64,000 bases of DNA from Peptoniphilus senegalensis JC140 (GTDB lineage Bacteria > Bacillota > Clostridia > Tissierellales > Peptoniphilaceae): assembly GCF_000321025.1 (NCBI RefSeq), contig NZ_HE610718.1:390021-454020 (forward strand). Reading direction: 5' to 3'. Position numbers and translations under genes: made by a program. Below the pieces are notes generated by a model. That model worked only from the letters and a program-made list of their open reading frames with translations. It had not been told where the DNA came from and did not search any database. Positions within the stretch are counted from its first letter, which is position 1; each line of letters starts with the position of its first letter. This document shows, piece by piece, positions 61,826-64,000 of this stretch.

Positions 61826-61927
61826 TTAAAATAAACATTCTTCAATTAGGGTTTTGTTTTTTAACTTATCTATCCAGTCTCTTGGAATTTCATCAAAGCC
61901 ATATATGGCATCTCTTAACTTAGTCAT
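61826..61927 (-). pseudogene. C-terminal fragment of an ADP-ribosylglycohydrolase-like gene
   Basis: A 33-codon frame reads MTKLRDAIYGFDEIPRDW then IDKLKNKTLIEECLF. This resembles the very end of DraG-type ADP-ribosylglycohydrolases (…YG.d.IP..W...L…I…). The metal-binding core is absent. AAAGGAG lies 7 nt before the ATG, so it could be translated, but it most likely is a relic. Placed between a chromate transporter pair and a toxin-antitoxin operon. Confidence 0.5.
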
Positions 61928-61963
61928 AAAAACTCCTTTCATAAAAATTTTTCCATAAAACAA

Positions 61964-61994
61964 TAACTAAGACCCACAAAAAGAATCTTAGTTA
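61964..61994 (-). terminator. Terminator of the toxin-antitoxin operon
   Basis: TAACTAAGA and TCTTAGTTA form a 9-bp stem followed by T-rich sequence on the minus strand; it overlaps the toxin stop codon. Confidence 0.75.
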
Positions 61995-62251
61995 TAAATA
62001 TCTCTTCTATGTCTCCCATCAATGGCAAAAATAATTAATTTGTCGTCGTCAATTTTTGCAAGAAGCCTATAGGATCCTATCCTATATCGCCAAAGGTCCT
62101 TAAAATTTCCTGTGAGGGGCTTTCCAGAAAATCTAGGCTCTTCACAATTTAGTAAATTATTTTCTACCCAGTTAGTTATAATTTTTTGAGCTTGTATATC
62201 TAACTTTTTTAAACTTTTTAAATATTTTTTATCATAAATTAAATCATACAT
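61988..62251 (-). CDS. RelE/ParE-superfamily toxin
   Basis: The protein is 87 residues: MYDLIYDKKYLKSLKKLDIQ, then SGKPLTGNFKDLWRYRIGSYRLLAKI and FAIDGRHRRDIY. The RYRIGxYRLL and xGHRxxIY blocks are those of RelE-type ribosome-dependent mRNA interferases. The Arg-rich tail (GRHRRDIY) carries candidate catalytic residues. The antitoxin gene is immediately upstream, 1 bp away. Confidence 0.9.
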   Translation of the reverse strand: MYDLIYDKKYLKSLKKLDIQAQKIITNWVENNLLNCEEPRFSGKPLTGNFKDLWRYRIGSYRLLAKIDDDKLIIFAIDGRHRRDIYN

Positions 62252-62252
62252 G

Positions 62253-62477
62253 TCAGAAGTCTAGTTCCTTCATCAACTCTTCATGAATAATATATTCAAC
62301 TTCGCCCCTAGCTTCTCTTTCAAGAAAATCTTCAGCTACCTTCATGTCGAACTCATCTTCAAGTTTCTCTTCCATTAATTTTTTAAAAAGAGTGGAAAGA
62401 GGTTCTCCCATAAGATCAGCATAAGCAGTAAAAGCCCTCTCCTCTTCAGCGTTAAGTCTTACAGATACAGTTTTCAT
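62253..62477 (-). CDS. Ribbon-helix-helix antitoxin
   Basis: The protein is 74 residues: KTVSVRLNAEEERAFTAYADLMGEPLSTLFKKLMEEKL is an RHH DNA-binding domain, and the C-terminal half (DMKVAEDFLEREARGEVEYI) should wrap the toxin. GAGGTGATGGT precedes the ATG. It probably represses its own promoter at the direct repeats upstream. Confidence 0.88.
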   Translation of the reverse strand: MKTVSVRLNAEEERAFTAYADLMGEPLSTLFKKLMEEKLEDEFDMKVAEDFLEREARGEVEYIIHEELMKELDF

Positions 62478-62495
62478 ACCATCACCTCTAAGCCA

Positions 62496-62524
62496 ATTGT
62501 ATTACATTGTGTTACACAAATCAA
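62496..62524 (-). promoter_or_regulatory. Toxin-antitoxin promoter and operator
   Basis: TTGATT (-35, 62519-62524) and TACAAT (-10, 62496-62501) are 17 nt apart. Between them, two tandem copies of TGT[A/G]TTACA[T/C] (62498-62507 and 62508-62517 on the plus strand) fill the spacer, well placed for binding by the RHH antitoxin. Confidence 0.8.
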
Positions 62525-62533
62525 TAAGAAGCT

Positions 62534-64000
62534 TTATTTTTCTAAAACTATCTTTGCATAAACTTTTTCTGTGAATTTGTATATACCAAGATAAATAATT
62601 ATATAAATCAAAATCACAAAAATCATTGACTTTATAAATAATTCAATATTCATAAGCCCAATTATTATCAGCATATTTTTTAAGCTTGGAAATGCAAAAG
62701 CTGTGTGAACTATACAAAAAATTATTGGCAAAAACAAAAGTGTAGCCATTTGTTTCTTTATACTTCTCTCTGCCTCAATATCTCCAAGACCAAGCTTTTT
62801 TAAAATTCTAAATCTTTCTACATCCTCATAGCCCTCTGTTAGTTCTTTATAATATATTGAAAGTCCCATTGTAACTAAAAATGCTAAGGAAAGTATTAAA
62901 CCAACAAAAAATATTACACCATACATTCTCAAAAATTCTAACTTGGTTTCTCCCCTATCTATAACTTTTATTTTTTGATTTTCACTTACTTTTAACTTAT
63001 CTATATTTTCTTTAAGACTTTCTGCAAAGTTTTCTTCATTTACTACATTAATCACTGTCTTAACTGATGGCTCTATGCTAAATATATTAGAATTTTTCAC
63101 TTCATACTTTTTAATTATCTCTTCTGCAATTCTGTAATCTTTTACAAATATTTTATTCTTTTCAAATATAGTTATTACATTCTCAATGGGTACGTCATTT
63201 TCTTCCTCACTTATACTCTTTACTTTAAAATCTAATTCTTGAATCCAATCTTTTGTTCCCTCATTTTCAAAATATAAGACATCTGCATCACCAAATTTTA
63301 AATTGCCATCTCTTGTATAAATAACTTGTAGGTCGACTAAATTATTTTTAAATGCTGCCTCATCTATATCTTCACTTTTTAAAGATTCTACTCCACTCTC
63401 TGTCTTTAAAAGTGGAACATTCCATTCCATTGTAGTAAATGGCTTTGCATTAAATCCATTTTCATCAAGATATTTGTTTACCTTATTTCTATATTCTTCT
63501 AAGTTATTTATCCTTATAGAATTATCCTCTATCTCTAGAGTATAATCTGATGGAAATAATCTATTTACTACATCATCTATTCCTACATATAAACTTATTC
63601 CCGAAGTTAGAACTACGGTAAAAGCTGTAGAAAGTATAGCAATACTTGCAAGAGACCTTGAATTATTTTTCACTCTATACAAAAGCCCTGATATTGCAAA
63701 GAAATTATCTTTTTTATAATATAAATCTTTTTTATTTTTTATTATTTCCAAAATCAAACTTACAATAACAGAAAAGGCACAATAAGTTCCTATTATAACA
63801 AGCAAAACTGCTAAGAAAAATTTAAAAAAAACTTCCCTTGGATTTTTTGTTGTAATACTAATTGCATAACCTGACGCAATAAAAATTATCCCCAATAGAG
63901 CAATTAATTTTGTAAATTTATTTTTCTTCTCTCCTGCCTTGGACTCATTTACTAAATCAATCGGAGAATAATTTCTCATCTTAATAATTTGAATTGCAAA
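62534..64000 (-). CDS. ABC transporter permease of FtsX/BceB type, 5' partial
   Basis: This is a permease with its N-terminus beyond the window: the frame stays open to 64000 (…FAIQIIK before the first internal Met). It shows RNYSPIDLVNESKAGEKK (the loop after an FtsX unit), segments LIALLGIIFIASGYAI and FFLAVLLVIIGTYCAFSVI, then LLYRVKNNSRSLASIAILSTAF, a large extracytoplasmic domain (about residues 130-350) and a second FtsX unit. This layout is that of BceB-type exporters/sensors for antimicrobial peptides. The ATPase partner should lie just outside the window. Confidence 0.85.
   Translation of the reverse strand, partial: FAIQIIKMRNYSPIDLVNESKAGEKKNKFTKLIALLGIIFIASGYAISITTKNPREVFFKFFLAVLLVIIGTYCAFSVIVSLILEIIKNKKDLYYKKDNFFAISGLLYRVKNNSRSLASIAILSTAFTVVLTSGISLYVGIDDVVNRLFPSDYTLEIEDNSIRINNLEEYRNKVNKYLDENGFNAKPFTTMEWNVPLLKTESGVESLKSEDIDEAAFKNNLVDLQVIYTRDGNLKFGDADVLYFENEGTKDWIQELDFKVKSISEEENDVPIENVITIFEKNKIFVKDYRIAEEIIKKYEVKNSNIFSIEPSVKTVINVVNEENFAESLKENIDKLKVSENQKIKVIDRGETKLEFLRMYGVIFFVGLILSLAFLVTMGLSIYYKELTEGYEDVERFRILKKLGLGDIEAERSIKKQMATLLFLPIIFCIVHTAFAFPSLKNMLIIIGLMNIELFIKSMIFVILIYIIIYLGIYKFTEKVYAKIVLEK

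Noticed and set aside
1-64000. CRISPR arrays, tRNA and rRNA genes
   Set aside because: No regularly spaced repeats, and no cloverleaf or rRNA-like stretch was seen on reading either strand.

Overview
The window looks like chromosome of a low-GC, strictly anaerobic Firmicute. The likeliest group is the anaerobic Gram-positive cocci and their relatives (Tissierellia/Peptoniphilaceae: Peptoniphilus, Anaerococcus, Finegoldia type). This is inferred from AT-rich coding, Shine-Dalgarno-led starts with many TTG/GTG codons, two T-box leaders, CtsR-type operators, an SLH-domain surface protein, rubredoxin, a K+-type membrane pyrophosphatase, PepD and SelU. No rRNA or tRNA gene is present to fix the genus.

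Positions 1-5285 are the end of an integrated mobile element. They hold a HEPN-motif protein (90-1394), a decayed phage terminase large subunit (1406-1846), scars resembling the 3' end of a 23S rRNA uracil methyltransferase gene (2139-2280), and a resistance-type cargo: metallo-beta-lactamase-fold hydrolase, cytidine deaminase-like protein, 5'-truncated aminoglycoside phosphotransferase, and a complete erm(A)/erm(TR)-type methyltransferase. The erm gene keeps its promoter, two leader peptides and attenuator hairpins. The element abuts the last codons of the resident rlmD/rumA gene (5286-6629), a known type of integration target.

6700-11830 is a phosphonate-type ABC transporter operon (phnD, phnC, two phnE) ending in a 5'-nucleotidase-family phosphoesterase without signal peptide. 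11870-14650 carries an SLH protein, a nitroreductase and a secreted DUF1002 protein. 14651-22812 is a leftward housekeeping block: proS, ydbC-like, tig, clpP, clpX, lon, engB.

23000-35480 mixes transport (YeiH, CNNM/HlyC, EamA), M17 aminopeptidase, a membrane pyrophosphatase beside secG with a 22-residue hydrophobic mini-ORF between them, an HD hydrolase and gap. 35482-37640 is the most unusual core gene: homoserine O-acyltransferase (MetA) fused to an ACT-less aspartokinase behind a methionine-type T-box. 37700-45210 holds an hsp20 gene with two CtsR boxes, threonine dehydratase, MscS, transketolase, a WecG/TagA glycosyltransferase and an EndoA/MazF toxin without a visible partner.

46048-53672 has an AcpS-NnrD fusion, tyrS behind a very compact T-box leader, PepD, an RsbW-like kinase, rubredoxin, SelU and Ung. 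53677-59045 is a K+/cation block (TrkA-TrkH-TrkA plus a CDF transporter). The right end has a DJ-1/PfpI protein, proC, a split chromate transporter, an ADP-ribosylglycohydrolase tail fragment, a RelE-type toxin-antitoxin operon, and an ABC permease running off the window.
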